Shown here piece by piece: positions 25,921 to 35,518 of a DNA stretch of 64,000 nt. Source of the DNA: Halopseudomonas nanhaiensis. Its GTDB lineage: Bacteria; Pseudomonadota; Gammaproteobacteria; Pseudomonadales; Pseudomonadaceae. The notes below the pieces were generated by a model, which worked only from the letters and a program-made list of their open reading frames with translations, was not told the DNA's origin and made no database searches. Where the stretch lies: contig NZ_CP073751.1 in NCBI RefSeq assembly GCF_020025155.1, forward strand, positions 1,798,001-1,862,000. The letters run 5' to 3'. Position 1 is the first letter of the stretch. Every line of letters begins with the position of its first letter. The translations under genes were made by a program, and so were the position numbers.

Positions 25921-26796
25921 TCAGGCAGTGCTCTCCTTCTGCCCACGATTCTTGCCCTCTACCGAGGCATGCTCGATTACCGCATTCATCTCGACGCCGA
26001 GCAGCAATACAGCGGAGGAGATATAGAAATAGAACAGCAGAATGATGATCGCACCGATGCTGCCGTAGGTGGCGTCGTAGTTCCCGAAGTTGCGCACATA
26101 CAGACCGAAGCCGATCGATGCTGCGATCCAGACGATCACTGCAACCGCCGCTCCCGGCGTGATGAAACGAAACTCCTGCTCCACGTCGGGCATGAAATAG
26201 TTGATCACCGCGACGATCAGCATCAGCAACAGGACGATCGCTGGCCAGCGCACCCATGTCCAGATAGTCACGAACAAGTTGCCGAAACCGATCTGATCCG
26301 CGAGCCATTGCATCACCTGCGGCCCGAGGATCATCAGCCCGGCGACAGCGAGCAGCATGATCGCAATCCCGAGCGTGTAGACAAGCGATACGATGTACAA
26401 CTTCCAGACCGGACGACCCTCCTGGACGCCATAGGCCTTGTTCATCGCGTTGATCAGCGAGCGAACCCCGACCGAGGCAGTCCAGAGCGCAATCAGGACA
26501 CCTATGGACATGACCCCACCGTTATCGGATTGCAGCTGATCGATGACCGGATTGACCTGGTCCATCGCCTCGCCTGGCAGTGCCATGGCCGCCTGCTCGC
26601 GGAGCCAGTCAAAGAACTGGGGAACGTGGAGAAAGCCCAGTAAGGCGATCAGGAACAGCAGAAAGGGGAACAGCGCGAACAGGCCGCGGTAGGCAAGCGC
26701 CGCTGCATAGGTAGACATGTCATCATCACCGAACGCCTTGAATGTCCGTTTCGATAGCTCAATGAACCCTACCCCGCGCGTATCGAACATGCCCAT
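25921..26796 (-). CDS. YihY/BrkB-family membrane protein (copy 1)
   Basis: The 291-residue protein has six to seven membrane helices and the family signatures RTFKAFGDDDMSTYAAALAY and TYGSIGAIIILLFYFY. ATG 26796 has GGGAGG a few bases upstream; ATG 26790 is also possible. The family is unassigned biochemically despite the old RNase BN label. It is closely similar to the product at 27977-28852, with the Ca2+/cation exchanger between them. Its start is 71 bases past the exchanger stop. Confidence 0.88.
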   Translation of the reverse strand: MGMFDTRGVGFIELSKRTFKAFGDDDMSTYAAALAYRGLFALFPFLLFLIALLGFLHVPQFFDWLREQAAMALPGEAMDQVNPVIDQLQSDNGGVMSIGVLIALWTASVGVRSLINAMNKAYGVQEGRPVWKLYIVSLVYTLGIAIMLLAVAGLMILGPQVMQWLADQIGFGNLFVTIWTWVRWPAIVLLLMLIVAVINYFMPDVEQEFRFITPGAAVAVIVWIAASIGFGLYVRNFGNYDATYGSIGAIIILLFYFYISSAVLLLGVEMNAVIEHASVEGKNRGQKESTA

Positions 26797-26866
26797 GCTG
26801 CCCTCCCGATTGAATGGTCTGCAAACTGTGACGGTACTTGTACAAAAGAGTTCGTCTCCAGATTGT

Positions 26867-27907
26867 TCAAGACAGATCACGAGCCAGGACAATGACCACA
26901 CCGACGACGTAGATGACGATCAAGCTGACGCTTTCGAAGCCTATCTTCCCTAGCCCCTGTTTTTCCCGCCTGATCAACCCCATGAGAAGTACGGCGGTCA
27001 TTGCGACAGCGAGGGACACCCATAGCAGGACCGAGTCGGAGATCGCGTGATAAATCGAGCCCTCTCGGTAGGCTACGTCGGACGCTGCCGCGAACAGCGT
27101 ATCGAACGCATTGCCCCCGATGATGCCTCCCACCGCAAGCGTTAAGGCACCGCGTCGTGCTGCAGCCACCGTAGTCACCAGTTCGGGCAGCGAAGTGACG
27201 ACAGAGGTGAGCAGAATGCCAACAGCGGCTTCGCCCACTTCCGTCTGCTCGGAGATGACCGTAGCGACCTGATGCAGGAGCCAGCCCGACAGTCCAAGCG
27301 TTCCTGCAAGTACCAGAAAAAGCATCCATAAAGCAGTCAGCGACGTCTTGCTGGGTTCTTCGTCGGGTAGGTCTTCGATGGTTTCAGCTGTCTGCCTGGG
27401 CTGCCACATATCGTCAGCCTGGCCGGCTCGGATAACGCGCAATCCGTAGAGGTAAGCGCCGAACAGAACGAAGGTCGCCGGATGAATCGACCAGATAGTG
27501 TAGTCAGGTGAGAAAGTACCAACGAGGATGATCGCCAGCAGACACAACAGGAGCGCGCCTTGAAGCATGTTCCCCAGCGATGCCGCCGCATGCTCCAGGT
27601 TCACTCGCCTGACACTCATGTCAGCTGCGGTGAGGAACAATGTCTGAACGGCAATACCGCCTACGGCGTTGCTCATCGCCAGCTCCGGCTGACCTCGATA
27701 CGCAGCAGTGACCGACAGCACGATGCCTGAGAGTGATGTCGCCATGCCCAGCAGGACTGCGCCTGCCATCGCCTCGCCCATCCCGGTGCGGTCCGCCAGT
27801 TCATCGACCACTGCGGCGAGCTTCACCCCCGCCAGGCCAATCACCGCGGCACAGCCCGCGACAACCAGGAAACTTACGGTGAGCGTCATATCCGTAAACA
27901 GGCTCAT
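26867..27907 (-). CDS. Ca2+/cation antiporter (CaCA family, YrbG-like)
   Basis: The 346-residue protein has about ten membrane helices in two inverted halves. Each half has an alpha-repeat: MAGAVLLGMATSLSGIVL (first) and VGILLTSVVTSLPELVTT with GGIIGGNAFDT (second). The second repeat has the acidic SLPE glutamate; the first has SLSG, so the usual glutamate there is missing, which could change ion choice. It is flanked by two BrkB paralogues on the same strand. Confidence 0.85.
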   Translation of the reverse strand: MSLFTDMTLTVSFLVVAGCAAVIGLAGVKLAAVVDELADRTGMGEAMAGAVLLGMATSLSGIVLSVTAAYRGQPELAMSNAVGGIAVQTLFLTAADMSVRRVNLEHAAASLGNMLQGALLLCLLAIILVGTFSPDYTIWSIHPATFVLFGAYLYGLRVIRAGQADDMWQPRQTAETIEDLPDEEPSKTSLTALWMLFLVLAGTLGLSGWLLHQVATVISEQTEVGEAAVGILLTSVVTSLPELVTTVAAARRGALTLAVGGIIGGNAFDTLFAAASDVAYREGSIYHAISDSVLLWVSLAVAMTAVLLMGLIRREKQGLGKIGFESVSLIVIYVVGVVIVLARDLS

Positions 27908-27976
27908 GGGCACCGCCGGACGCAATTGTAGACGAGCTTCCCCTGCGTGCGGACGCCGCCGGGGGAGAAAGGTGAG

Positions 27977-28852
27977 TCATCGACCCGCAGATCGCGCGCC
28001 ATCTGGCTTTCCTCCTTTTGAACAGTGCTCGATCACTGCGTTGACCTCCGCGCCGAGTAGCAGCACAAGCGAGGACACGTAGAAGTACAAGAGCAGCATG
28101 ATTATGGCGCCCAGCCCGCCGTAGACGGCTCCATAGTCGGCAAAATTGCGCATGTAGAAGCTGAACCCAATGGACGCCCCTATCCACACCGGGACCGCAA
28201 TCAGTGAGCCTGGTGTCACGAAGCGAAAGCGCTGCTTGACGTCCGGGGTGACGTAGTACAACAGAGCAGCGATGAAGAAGAGCATCGTGACAATGACTGG
28301 CCATCTCAACCATCCCCACACCCAGGCGATGCGTTCGCCTGGGTCCAGCTGATCGGACAACCACTGGGTCGCGTCGGGACCGAGCAGCATCAGTCCGGCG
28401 GTCAGCAACAACATGGCGGTAATCGCCAGCGTTGTGCCAACCGTGATGCCGACAATTTTCCAAAGCGGGCGACTCTCTTCCACTTCGTAAGCGTTGTTCA
28501 TCGCCAGCATCAGGTCCCGCACGGCCAGCGCAGCGGTCCATAACGACACGATGACGCCCCCCACCAGCGCGCCGCCGCGGCGTGTCTTCAACTCTTCAAT
28601 GACCGGATTGAGCTGCTCGACAATAGCCTCAGGCAGCACGACTTCGGCTTGCTGCCGCAGCCAGGTGAAGAATTCCGGAATGCCAAGAAAGCCCAGAATC
28701 GCGATCAGAAAGAGGAAAAACGGAAATACGGCGAATATCGTACGAAAGGCCAGCGCAGCTGCGTACGTCTGCATGCGATCACGCGCATACGCTTTGAATG
28801 TCCGCCTGGTCAGGTCGGCCCAGCCAAGCCCGTGAGTGTTGAACAACCTCAT
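27977..28852 (-). CDS. YihY/BrkB-family membrane protein (copy 2)
   Basis: The 291-residue protein is the paralogue of the product at 25921-26796: shared RRTFKAYARDRMQTYAAALAF, LGFLGIPEFFTWLRQQA and VYGGLGAIIMLLLYFYVSS. Equal length and gene order suggest a tandem duplication that was later split by, or carried with, the exchanger gene. The C-terminal tail (CSKGGKPDGARSAGR) is basic and diverged. Start at 28852; 34 bases after the duplicated periplasmic protein gene, so likely in one transcript with it. Confidence 0.88.
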   Translation of the reverse strand: MRLFNTHGLGWADLTRRTFKAYARDRMQTYAAALAFRTIFAVFPFFLFLIAILGFLGIPEFFTWLRQQAEVVLPEAIVEQLNPVIEELKTRRGGALVGGVIVSLWTAALAVRDLMLAMNNAYEVEESRPLWKIVGITVGTTLAITAMLLLTAGLMLLGPDATQWLSDQLDPGERIAWVWGWLRWPVIVTMLFFIAALLYYVTPDVKQRFRFVTPGSLIAVPVWIGASIGFSFYMRNFADYGAVYGGLGAIIMLLLYFYVSSLVLLLGAEVNAVIEHCSKGGKPDGARSAGR

Positions 28853-28886
28853 CGGAGCGGCTCTAACAGGTCAGCGTCATCCTCGC

Positions 28887-29654
28887 TCATTCCCCGTCGG
28901 TCTTCTGCTTGTCTGCATGCAGGATATTGCTGAGGATGTCTGCGATCGTCTGGACGTTCTCGTGGGCCAGCGTGTGATATTGCTGTTCCTGCATGAAAAT
29001 GAGCAGATCCGCGTCCCCCCCTTCCCGCTTGCGGTTAAGGTTCTGCTCGAGTCGATCGAGAGCCTGGCGGGCGTCGTCGTGCTGCGCGGTGTTATATCTC
29101 CACCCATAATCGGAGCCGGCTTCGCTAAGCGCGCCAAGCAAGTCGCCCGTCGTCTCGCGTAGCTCGTCGAGCTGGTCCAGCACCTCATGTCCGACAACTA
29201 CCTGCATGTTGCTGGTATCCCAACCGCCGCCGAGAACGGAAGACAGCTCGTCCAAATGATCGCCCAGAGCTCGAATCTGCCGGGTCACGGTTACAGTGTA
29301 ATCGTCGTCCTCCAACCAGCTTAGCCATGACGCATCAGTCGCGTCTGCCTTCTGGTCGAGCTCATCTTCCATGTCCTGCAACGCGTTCTGCATCGCTTGC
29401 AACCTGGACTGTTGCTGCTCCCAGTTCGGTATCCCCAACCGCTCACCGCCCTCCAGTAGCGACGCGACCAGACCCGCCGTAGCGCCTCGAACGTCATCGA
29501 CTGCATCAACGATAGTGTGACCCGCAATGATGGAGGTCGGCCCGGGTTCGCCGGGCTGGCCAGGTTGCTGTGCGAAAGATGCGCTGGGGGCGCCTAGCGC
29601 CAGCGTTGCAGCGAGGACCGCTGTAGGCAGAGACCACCTGGAAATGCCGCTCAT
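28887..29654 (-). CDS. Periplasmic protein of unknown function with two internal repeats
   Basis: The 255-residue protein has a signal peptide (cleavage near SFA-QQ, residue 28) and a short Pro/Gly linker. The rest is two homologous helical units, about 41-141 and 151-247. They align from AGHTIVDAVDDVRGATAGLL-type (copy 1) to VGHEVLDQLDELRETTGDLL-type (copy 2), and again in the LxxLE/DxELDQK and DxxxxVTRQIRAL/YHTLAHENVQT helices. I recognise no named family. The product is acidic and probably forms a helical bundle. It opens a same-strand run with BrkB2, the exchanger and BrkB1. It could sense or assist that membrane system, but this is only positional. Confidence 0.75.
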   Translation of the reverse strand: MSGISRWSLPTAVLAATLALGAPSASFAQQPGQPGEPGPTSIIAGHTIVDAVDDVRGATAGLVASLLEGGERLGIPNWEQQQSRLQAMQNALQDMEDELDQKADATDASWLSWLEDDDYTVTVTRQIRALGDHLDELSSVLGGGWDTSNMQVVVGHEVLDQLDELRETTGDLLGALSEAGSDYGWRYNTAQHDDARQALDRLEQNLNRKREGGDADLLIFMQEQQYHTLAHENVQTIADILSNILHADKQKTDGE

Positions 29655-29885
29655 TGATTACCTCCTCGGGACGTTTTGGCGAAGCCTCGAATGGCAGTGC
29701 ATGAATGTTCGGCAGGCATACGCCCCAAGGGTTCCTTGGTTCGTGGAGAGGTGCTACAGGCGGATCAAGGTTCTACAGGCCAACTGGAGCCAATCCGCGG
29801 ATGCGGGCGAAGCACACTGGAAGCCGCAAAAAGAGACGAGGGAAGCCCAACGAGGTGGCACTGCGAGTATGAGGAAACCAGCGGA

Positions 29886-29972
29886 TGGTGCCCGGAGCCG
29901 GAATCGAACCGGCACGGGGTTACCCCCGAGGGATTTTAAGTCCCTTGCGTCTACCAGTTTCGCCATCCGGGC
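29886..29972 (-). tRNA. tRNA-Leu (anticodon TAA)
   Basis: 87 bases including the encoded CCA. The acceptor stem begins GCCCGGA and pairs with the 3' end before CCA. The anticodon loop is CTTAAAA inside a GGGA/TCCC stem. A class II variable arm (CGGGGGTAACCCCG) and GGTTCGATTCC T-loop are visible. Confidence 0.96.
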
Positions 29973-29997
29973 TGACAGGTACCGTAACGCTGAATAA

Positions 29998-30071
29998 TGG
30001 AGGCCGAGGTCGGAATCGAACCGGCGTACACGGATTTGCAATCCGCTGCATGACCACTCTGCCACCCGGCC
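29998..30071 (-). tRNA. tRNA-Cys (anticodon GCA)
   Basis: 74 bases including CCA. Acceptor GGCCGGG, D arm, GGATTTGCAATCC anticodon stem-loop with GCA, and GGTTCGATTCC T arm. It is 25 bases upstream of tRNA-Leu in the direction of transcription. Confidence 0.96.
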
Positions 30072-30082
30072 TCTAAGGGGGC

Positions 30083-30109
30083 TGTCAGACCGGTGACACC
30101 GGTCTGACA
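30083..30109. repeat. Near-perfect 27-base palindrome between tRNA-Gly and tRNA-Cys
   Basis: TGTCAGACCGGTG and CACCGGTCTGACA (13-base arms) are separated by one base. It lies in the 44-base spacer of the tRNA cluster. In RNA it would form a tight hairpin and may guide tRNA processing, or mark a partial terminator; no T tract follows. Confidence 0.7.
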
Positions 30110-30115
30110 CAATAC

Positions 30116-30191
<76 letters not shown>

Positions 30192-30253
30192 TTTGGAACG
30201 GCGCCCATTCTATCCTGCCAAGGCGCTCTGTCAAGTCATTGATTCAGAAAAAG

Positions 30254-30823
30254 TTATTTGTCGCTTTTTTGAGCAGTTTCCATGCTCATGTACGGCCAGG
30301 CAGCATGTAGATAGACGTACATCGACCACAGCGTCAGCACGGCCGAGATCATCAGCAGCACATAGCCCAGGGTCACCCAGCCGGTCATGATCGGCGGATT
30401 GGCCAGCAGCACCACCAGAGCGACCATCTGGGCGGCAGTCTTGTACTTGCCCAGCCGGGAGACCGCCACCTTGCCACGCGCCCCGATCTCCGCCATCCAC
30501 TCGCGCAGCGCCGAAATGACGATCTCGCGACCGATCACCACTGCCGCCGGTGCCGTCACCCAGAAATTGCCGTGACTCTGCACCAGCAGCACCAATGCCA
30601 CCGCGACCATCAGTTTATCGGCTACCGGATCGAGAAACGCGCCGAAGGGCGTGCTCTGCTCCCACTTGCGTGCCAGATAGCCGTCCAGCCAGTCGGTGAT
30701 GCTGGCAAACGTGAATACGATCGAGGCTGCCAGATAGCTCCAGTCATACGGCAGGTAATACAGCAGGATGAAGATAGGGATCAGCGCAACCCGCAGGAGC
30801 GTGAGTAGATTGGGAATGTTCAT
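30254..30823 (-). CDS. pgsA: CDP-diacylglycerol--glycerol-3-phosphate 3-phosphatidyltransferase
   Basis: The 189-residue inner-membrane protein makes phosphatidylglycerophosphate from CDP-diacylglycerol and glycerol-3-phosphate, the committed step to phosphatidylglycerol. The full CDP-alcohol phosphotransferase motif DGx2ARx8Gx3Dx3D is present within [13 protein letters not shown] and [11 protein letters not shown]. Length, helices and gene order (gacA-uvrC-pgsA-tRNAs) match other pseudomonads. Confidence 0.96.
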   Translation of the reverse strand: MNIPNLLTLLRVALIPIFILLYYLPYDWSYLAASIVFTFASITDWLDGYLARKWEQSTPFGAFLDPVADKLMVAVALVLLVQSHGNFWVTAPAAVVIGREIVISALREWMAEIGARGKVAVSRLGKYKTAAQMVALVVLLANPPIMTGWVTLGYVLLMISAVLTLWSMYVYLHAAWPYMSMETAQKSDK

Positions 30824-30853
30824 GTAGTCTCGACTATCGGCTTTGTAACCATT

Positions 30854-32680
30854 CTAGTCGCTATGCAGTACCGCATAAATCTGCTCGGCGAGTTTTTTGC
30901 TTACACCCGGCACCTTGGCGATCTCGATCACGCTGGCTCTGCACAGCTCCTGCAGCCCGCCGAAGTGCTTGAGCAGCTCGCGTCGGCGCTTGGGTCCAAC
31001 GCCTTCGATGCCCTCCAGCGTCGAGGTATTGCGCGTCTTGCCCCGGCGCTGGCGGTGCCCGGTGATGGCAAAGCGGTGCGCTTCGTCGCGAATCTGCTGG
31101 ATCAGGTGCAGCGCTGGCGAATGCCCCGGTAGGACCAGTTCGTTGTTCGTTTCGTTCAGATACAGGGTTTCCATCCCGGCTTTGCGCGTCACGCCCTTGG
31201 CTACCCCGACTACTGTCAGGTCATGGATCATGAGCTCGCCGAGTACTTCCAGCGCCATGCCCATCTGGCCCTTGCCACCGTCGATGAGAAGAATGTCAGG
31301 CAGCTTGCCCTCGCCCTCCTTGATCTTGTTGAAGCGTCTACTCAACGCCTGACGCATCGCCGCATAATCATCGCCTGCGGTCACGCCCTCGATGTTGTAG
31401 CGACGGTAGTCGCTCTTCAGTGGCCCCTCGGGCCCGAAGACCACGCAGGAAGCCACGGTGGCTTCACCGCTCGAGTGGCTGATATCGAAACACTCCAGCC
31501 GCGTTGGCGCCTCATCCAGGCCAAGCGCCTCCTGCAGCATGTCAAACCGGGTCTGCATGTTCTGGCGGTTGGCCAACAGTCCCGTCAGCGCCGCCTCGGC
31601 GTTGGTGACAGCCATCTGCTGCCAGCGGCTTCGGGTTCCGCGCACACGGTGACTGATGGTGACGCCAAAACCGCGGGCGACGGCGAGCGCCTCGGCGATG
31701 ACCTCCAGATCTTCGTGCACGGCATTGACGATGATTTCACCTGGTAGCTCGCGCTCGGCTCCGCCCAGGTAATACTGCGGAAGAAACGCCGCGACCACCT
31801 CGCCCGGGGTGTGCTCGATGCCAATGCGCGGAAAATGGTTCTTGCTCCCCAGCACTCTCCCCTGCCTGACCATGACCACATGAACACAAGCGCCACCGGG
31901 CGAAACGGCGGCGGCAACGATATCCACGTTGCCTTGTTCGGTGTCCATGCTCTGTTGATCCTGAACCCGACGGAGAATGCCGATCTGGTCACGGACTTCG
32001 GCTGCCCGTTCGAAATCGAGATTCGCCGCGGCGCTTTCCATGGTCCGTGTCAGTTCGCCGGCCAGCGCGTTGCTCCGGCCCTCGAGAAACATGACCGAGT
32101 GGCGCACATCTTCAGCGTACTCCTGCGGATCGACCAGCCCCACGCAGGGCCCCTTGCAGCGCTTGATCTGATACTGGAGGCAGGGTCTGGTCCTGTTCCG
32201 ATAGTAGCTGTCTTCGCACTGACGGACCTTGAACGCTTTTTGCAGCAGGCTCAGGCTTTCCCGGATGGCGCCCGCGCTGGGATAGGGGCCGAAGTAGCGC
32301 CCTTTGGCTTTCTTCGTGCCACGGTGCAAGCCGAGACGGGGAAAGTCGTCCTGGCTGAGAAACACGTAGGGGTAGGACTTGTCGTCCCGCAGCAGGATGT
32401 TGTACGGCGGGCGGGATGCCTTGATCAGGCTCTGTTCAAGCAGCAGGGCTTCGGTTTCGTTGCCGGTGATAGTGGTGTCTATGGCGCGGATGCGCGACAC
32501 CAGTGCCTCGGTCTTGGGGCTCAATCCGGTCTTGCGGAAGTAACTGGCCAGCCGCTTCTTGAGGTTGCGGGCCTTGCCGACGTAGAGCAGTTCGCCCGCT
32601 TCGTCGAGCATGCGATACACACCGGGCTTGCTGCTTGCGGTGGAGAGAAATGCCTGGGGATCGAAAACGCTGTGATTCAT
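30854..32680 (-). CDS. uvrC: Excinuclease ABC subunit C
   Basis: The protein has 608 residues from ATG 32680, two bases after the gacA stop; the TTG at 32686 that overlaps that stop is less likely. The order of parts is normal: N-terminal GIY-YIG nuclease ([20 protein letters not shown]), UVR/UvrB-binding helix ([14 protein letters not shown]), RNase H-like second nuclease domain (LECFDISH and [10 protein letters not shown]), and C-terminal helix-hairpin-helix pair ([20 protein letters not shown]). It cuts both sides of lesions in nucleotide excision repair with UvrAB. Confidence 0.97.
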   Translation of the reverse strand: MNHSVFDPQAFLSTASSKPGVYRMLDEAGELLYVGKARNLKKRLASYFRKTGLSPKTEALVSRIRAIDTTITGNETEALLLEQSLIKASRPPYNILLRDDKSYPYVFLSQDDFPRLGLHRGTKKAKGRYFGPYPSAGAIRESLSLLQKAFKVRQCEDSYYRNRTRPCLQYQIKRCKGPCVGLVDPQEYAEDVRHSVMFLEGRSNALAGELTRTMESAAANLDFERAAEVRDQIGILRRVQDQQSMDTEQGNVDIVAAAVSPGGACVHVVMVRQGRVLGSKNHFPRIGIEHTPGEVVAAFLPQYYLGGAERELPGEIIVNAVHEDLEVIAEALAVARGFGVTISHRVRGTRSRWQQMAVTNAEAALTGLLANRQNMQTRFDMLQEALGLDEAPTRLECFDISHSSGEATVASCVVFGPEGPLKSDYRRYNIEGVTAGDDYAAMRQALSRRFNKIKEGEGKLPDILLIDGGKGQMGMALEVLGELMIHDLTVVGVAKGVTRKAGMETLYLNETNNELVLPGHSPALHLIQQIRDEAHRFAITGHRQRRGKTRNTSTLEGIEGVGPKRRRELLKHFGGLQELCRASVIEIAKVPGVSKKLAEQIYAVLHSD

Positions 32681-32682
32681 GC

Positions 32683-33327
32683 TCAATTGGGTGCGGCGTC
32701 AACCATGCCGTGTCGCACGGCCAGCAAGGTGAGCTCTACGTCGCTGGTAATGCCCAATTTCTCGAAAATGCGATAGCGGTAGGTGTTGACGGTCTTGGGG
32801 CTCAGACACAGCTTGTCCGAAATGCTCTGGACCTTCTCGCAGCCAACGATCATCAGCGCGATCTGCATTTCGCGGTCGGACAGCGCATCGAACGGGCAAT
32901 CGCTGGAGGAGTCGTAGAGTTTGGATATCAGCAGCTGCGCGACGTCGGGACTGATGTAGCGCTGACCGGCCGCCACCTTGCGAATGGCGGTGACCATTTC
33001 GTCAAGGGCTGCGCCCTTGGTCACATAGCCCGACGCGCCGGCCTGCATCAAGCGGGTCGGAAAGGGTTCTTCGTCGCAGACGGTGACGGCGATAATCTTG
33101 ACGTGCTTGTCGTGCAGCGAGATCTTGCGTGTCGCTTCCAGTCCACCGATGCCGGGCATCCGGACATCCATCAGCACCACGTCTGGCTTGAGCTTGCGCA
33201 CCTGGTCGAGAGCCGATTCCCCGCAATCAGCCTCGCCGACGACGGTCAGGCCCGGCACATCGCTCAACATGCGGGAGATGCCCATGCGCACCAGATCATG
33301 GTCATCAACCACGAGTACCTTGATCAA
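32683..33327 (-). CDS. gacA: Response regulator GacA (UvrY family)
   Basis: The 214-residue LuxR-type regulator has D54-type phosphoacceptor in [12 protein letters not shown] receiver residues (VTVCDEE; VTKGA) and a C-terminal helix-turn-helix ([18 protein letters not shown]). It is very like P. aeruginosa GacA from end to end. The start is taken as TTG 33327: AAGGGG lies six bases upstream, and the product then begins at [10 protein letters not shown] as in GacA. Another TTG at 33345 would place that Shine-Dalgarno inside the gene. Phosphorylated by GacS, GacA switches on small RNAs that titrate RsmA/CsrA. A likely target RNA is at 60985-61170. Confidence 0.95.
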   Translation of the reverse strand: MIKVLVVDDHDLVRMGISRMLSDVPGLTVVGEADCGESALDQVRKLKPDVVLMDVRMPGIGGLEATRKISLHDKHVKIIAVTVCDEEPFPTRLMQAGASGYVTKGAALDEMVTAIRKVAAGQRYISPDVAQLLISKLYDSSSDCPFDALSDREMQIALMIVGCEKVQSISDKLCLSPKTVNTYRYRIFEKLGITSDVELTLLAVRHGMVDAAPN

Positions 33328-33493
33328 ATCGGACCCCTTCGCCAATACCGAATGCTTCTTCTGCTCCCGTCGTCGCAGACGACCACAGCAGGAATATGTA
33401 AAAGCATATTCCGTTACGCAATGCAGGCCACCTTAGCAAATCGGTGCAGGTTGTGGAACGACCAACCGTAGCCGCGCGCCGGGTATCGGACGA

Positions 33494-35392
33494 TCAGCCT
33501 GCGGCGTTGAGCCGCACTGACCGTAGCTGGGCGGCGAGCTCATCAAGGCATGCCGGGTCGTCGATCGTCGACGGTACGGCAAAGGATTCTCCGGCTGCCA
33601 TCTGCCGCATGATCCGCCTGAGAATCTTGCCGGAACGCGTCTTCGGCAGCCGCCGCACCACCAATGCCCGCTGGAAGCAGGCCACTGCACCGATTTCCTG
33701 GCGTACCAGCCGAACAAGCTCCTCGCTCAGCGACGACACCTCCCCCTCGACGCCATCCTTGAGTACTACCAGCCCCACCGGCAGCTCACCCTTCAGCTCG
33801 TCAGGCACGCCTATCACTGCGCACTCGGCTACCGCCGGATGCGCGCCGAGAACCTCTTCCATTTCGCCGGTGGACAGGCGATGTCCGTCAACGTTGATGA
33901 TGTCGTCGGTGCGGCCCATGACGAACAGATAGCCGTCATCATCCAGGTAGCCGGCATCGCCAGATTGATAGTAGCCAGGGAAACGTGACAGATAACCATC
34001 GTGAAAGCGTTGCGCATTACCCCAGATGCCGATCAGACATCCCGGCGGCATCGGCAGGCGCAGACAGATGTTGCCTTGCATCCCGGGCGCCAGGGGCTGA
34101 CCTTCGTCGTCCAGTATCGCCACTTCGAAGCCCGGCATCGGGTGCGTAGCCGATCCCGGTCGGGTCGGCTGCAGCTCATACCCTGCAGGATTGGCTGCGA
34201 TCGCCCAGCCGGTCTCGGTTTGCCACCAATGATCGATGACCGGGCGCTGGAAATAGGTGTTCAGCCACTGCCAGGTCGGCGGGTCGAGACGCTCGCCCGC
34301 CAGATACAGTCTTTCCAGCCGACTGAGATCGTATTGGCCGGCCAGATGCGCGTCGGGGTCCTCCTTGCGGATCGCGCGGAAAGCCGTGGGCGCTGCGAAC
34401 AGGGCCTTGACCCGGTGCTCGGCGCAGACTCGCCAGAAACTCCCGGCATCCGGCGTGCGCACCGGCTTGCCCTCGTACAACACGGTGGTGCAACCGGCCA
34501 GCAGCGGTCCGTAAACGATATAGGAATGGCCGACCACCCAGCCAACATCCGATGCTGCCCAGAAAACGTCTCCGGGGCCGACATCGTAGACTGCTTCCAT
34601 GCTGAAGCGCATTGCCACCGCATGACCGCCATGATCGCGCACCACGCCCTTGGGCTTGCCGGTCGTCCCGGAGGTATAGAGGATATACAACGGGTCGGTG
34701 GCCCGGACCGGAACCGCATCGGCCGGCTTCGCTGCGGCCATGGCGGTAGACCAGTCGAGGTCCCGTTCTGCGTGCATCTGCGCAAGGCAGCGTTGACGTT
34801 GCAGCACCACGCAATGACGTACCGGGTGGTGCGCCTTGGCGATGGCGGCATCAACCAGCGGCTTGTAGGCGATCGTGCGATCGACCTCGATGCCGCACGA
34901 TGCAGTGATCAGTACGTCGGCTCCGGCATCGTCTATGCGCACGGCCAGTTCATGCGCGGCAAAGCCGCCGAACACCACGCAGTGCACGGCACCGAGGCGC
35001 GCGCAGCCCAGCATCGCGATAACCGCCTCGGGCACCATGGGCATATATACCACCACCCGGTCGCCGCGTTTCACGCCGAGGGCACGCAGCATCCCGGCAC
35101 AACGGGCAACGTCGTCGGTCAGTTCGGCGTAGCTGATAGAGCGTTTGCTTCCGGTCACCGGTGAGTCGTAGATGATTGCCGTATGCGCTCCCCTGCCCGC
35201 CTCGACATGGCTGTCGAGTGCCAGATACGAGGTGTTGAGCAATCCATCGGCAAACCAGCGAAAATGCCCGTCCTCCTGCGTCAATACCTGCGTTGGCGCC
35301 GTGTGCCAATCGATTCGTTCGGCCTGTTCGGCCCAGAAATGGCCCGGCTGTCGGCAGGATTGCAGGTAATCTTCAGCGTAGGTGCGGTTCAT
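33494..35392 (-). CDS. prpE: Propionate--CoA ligase (AMP-forming)
   Basis: The 632-residue acyl-CoA synthetase has the AMP-binding motif YTSGTTGKPKGVV (about 240-252), the TETGWA loop, the GRTDDIINVDGHR hinge, and the acetylatable lysine in LPKTRSGKILRR near the C-terminus. The N-terminal pattern (FWAEQAERIDWHTAPTQVL) is that of PrpE rather than AcsA. It activates propionate (and probably acetate and others) to the CoA ester. The neighbours ActP, FadL and the DUF294 pair suggest a carboxylate-use region. It is divergent from the DUF294 gene. Confidence 0.88.
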   Translation of the reverse strand: MNRTYAEDYLQSCRQPGHFWAEQAERIDWHTAPTQVLTQEDGHFRWFADGLLNTSYLALDSHVEAGRGAHTAIIYDSPVTGSKRSISYAELTDDVARCAGMLRALGVKRGDRVVVYMPMVPEAVIAMLGCARLGAVHCVVFGGFAAHELAVRIDDAGADVLITASCGIEVDRTIAYKPLVDAAIAKAHHPVRHCVVLQRQRCLAQMHAERDLDWSTAMAAAKPADAVPVRATDPLYILYTSGTTGKPKGVVRDHGGHAVAMRFSMEAVYDVGPGDVFWAASDVGWVVGHSYIVYGPLLAGCTTVLYEGKPVRTPDAGSFWRVCAEHRVKALFAAPTAFRAIRKEDPDAHLAGQYDLSRLERLYLAGERLDPPTWQWLNTYFQRPVIDHWWQTETGWAIAANPAGYELQPTRPGSATHPMPGFEVAILDDEGQPLAPGMQGNICLRLPMPPGCLIGIWGNAQRFHDGYLSRFPGYYQSGDAGYLDDDGYLFVMGRTDDIINVDGHRLSTGEMEEVLGAHPAVAECAVIGVPDELKGELPVGLVVLKDGVEGEVSSLSEELVRLVRQEIGAVACFQRALVVRRLPKTRSGKILRRIMRQMAAGESFAVPSTIDDPACLDELAAQLRSVRLNAAG

Positions 35393-35518
35393 GGGAGGCG
35401 TCTCCTTGTTATCTCCTCAGACTAGACCCTACAAAGTGAAAGGGAACTAGACTTACGTCGGATGGGAGCGTGCGGCACAGGTACGCACACTGTCGCCACT
35501 CACAATAAGGTCTTGCCC

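Noticed and set aside
34001-35164. 387-codon plus-strand frame inside prpE
   Set aside because: Opposite a complete AMP-binding enzyme; Arg/His-rich translation without motifs.
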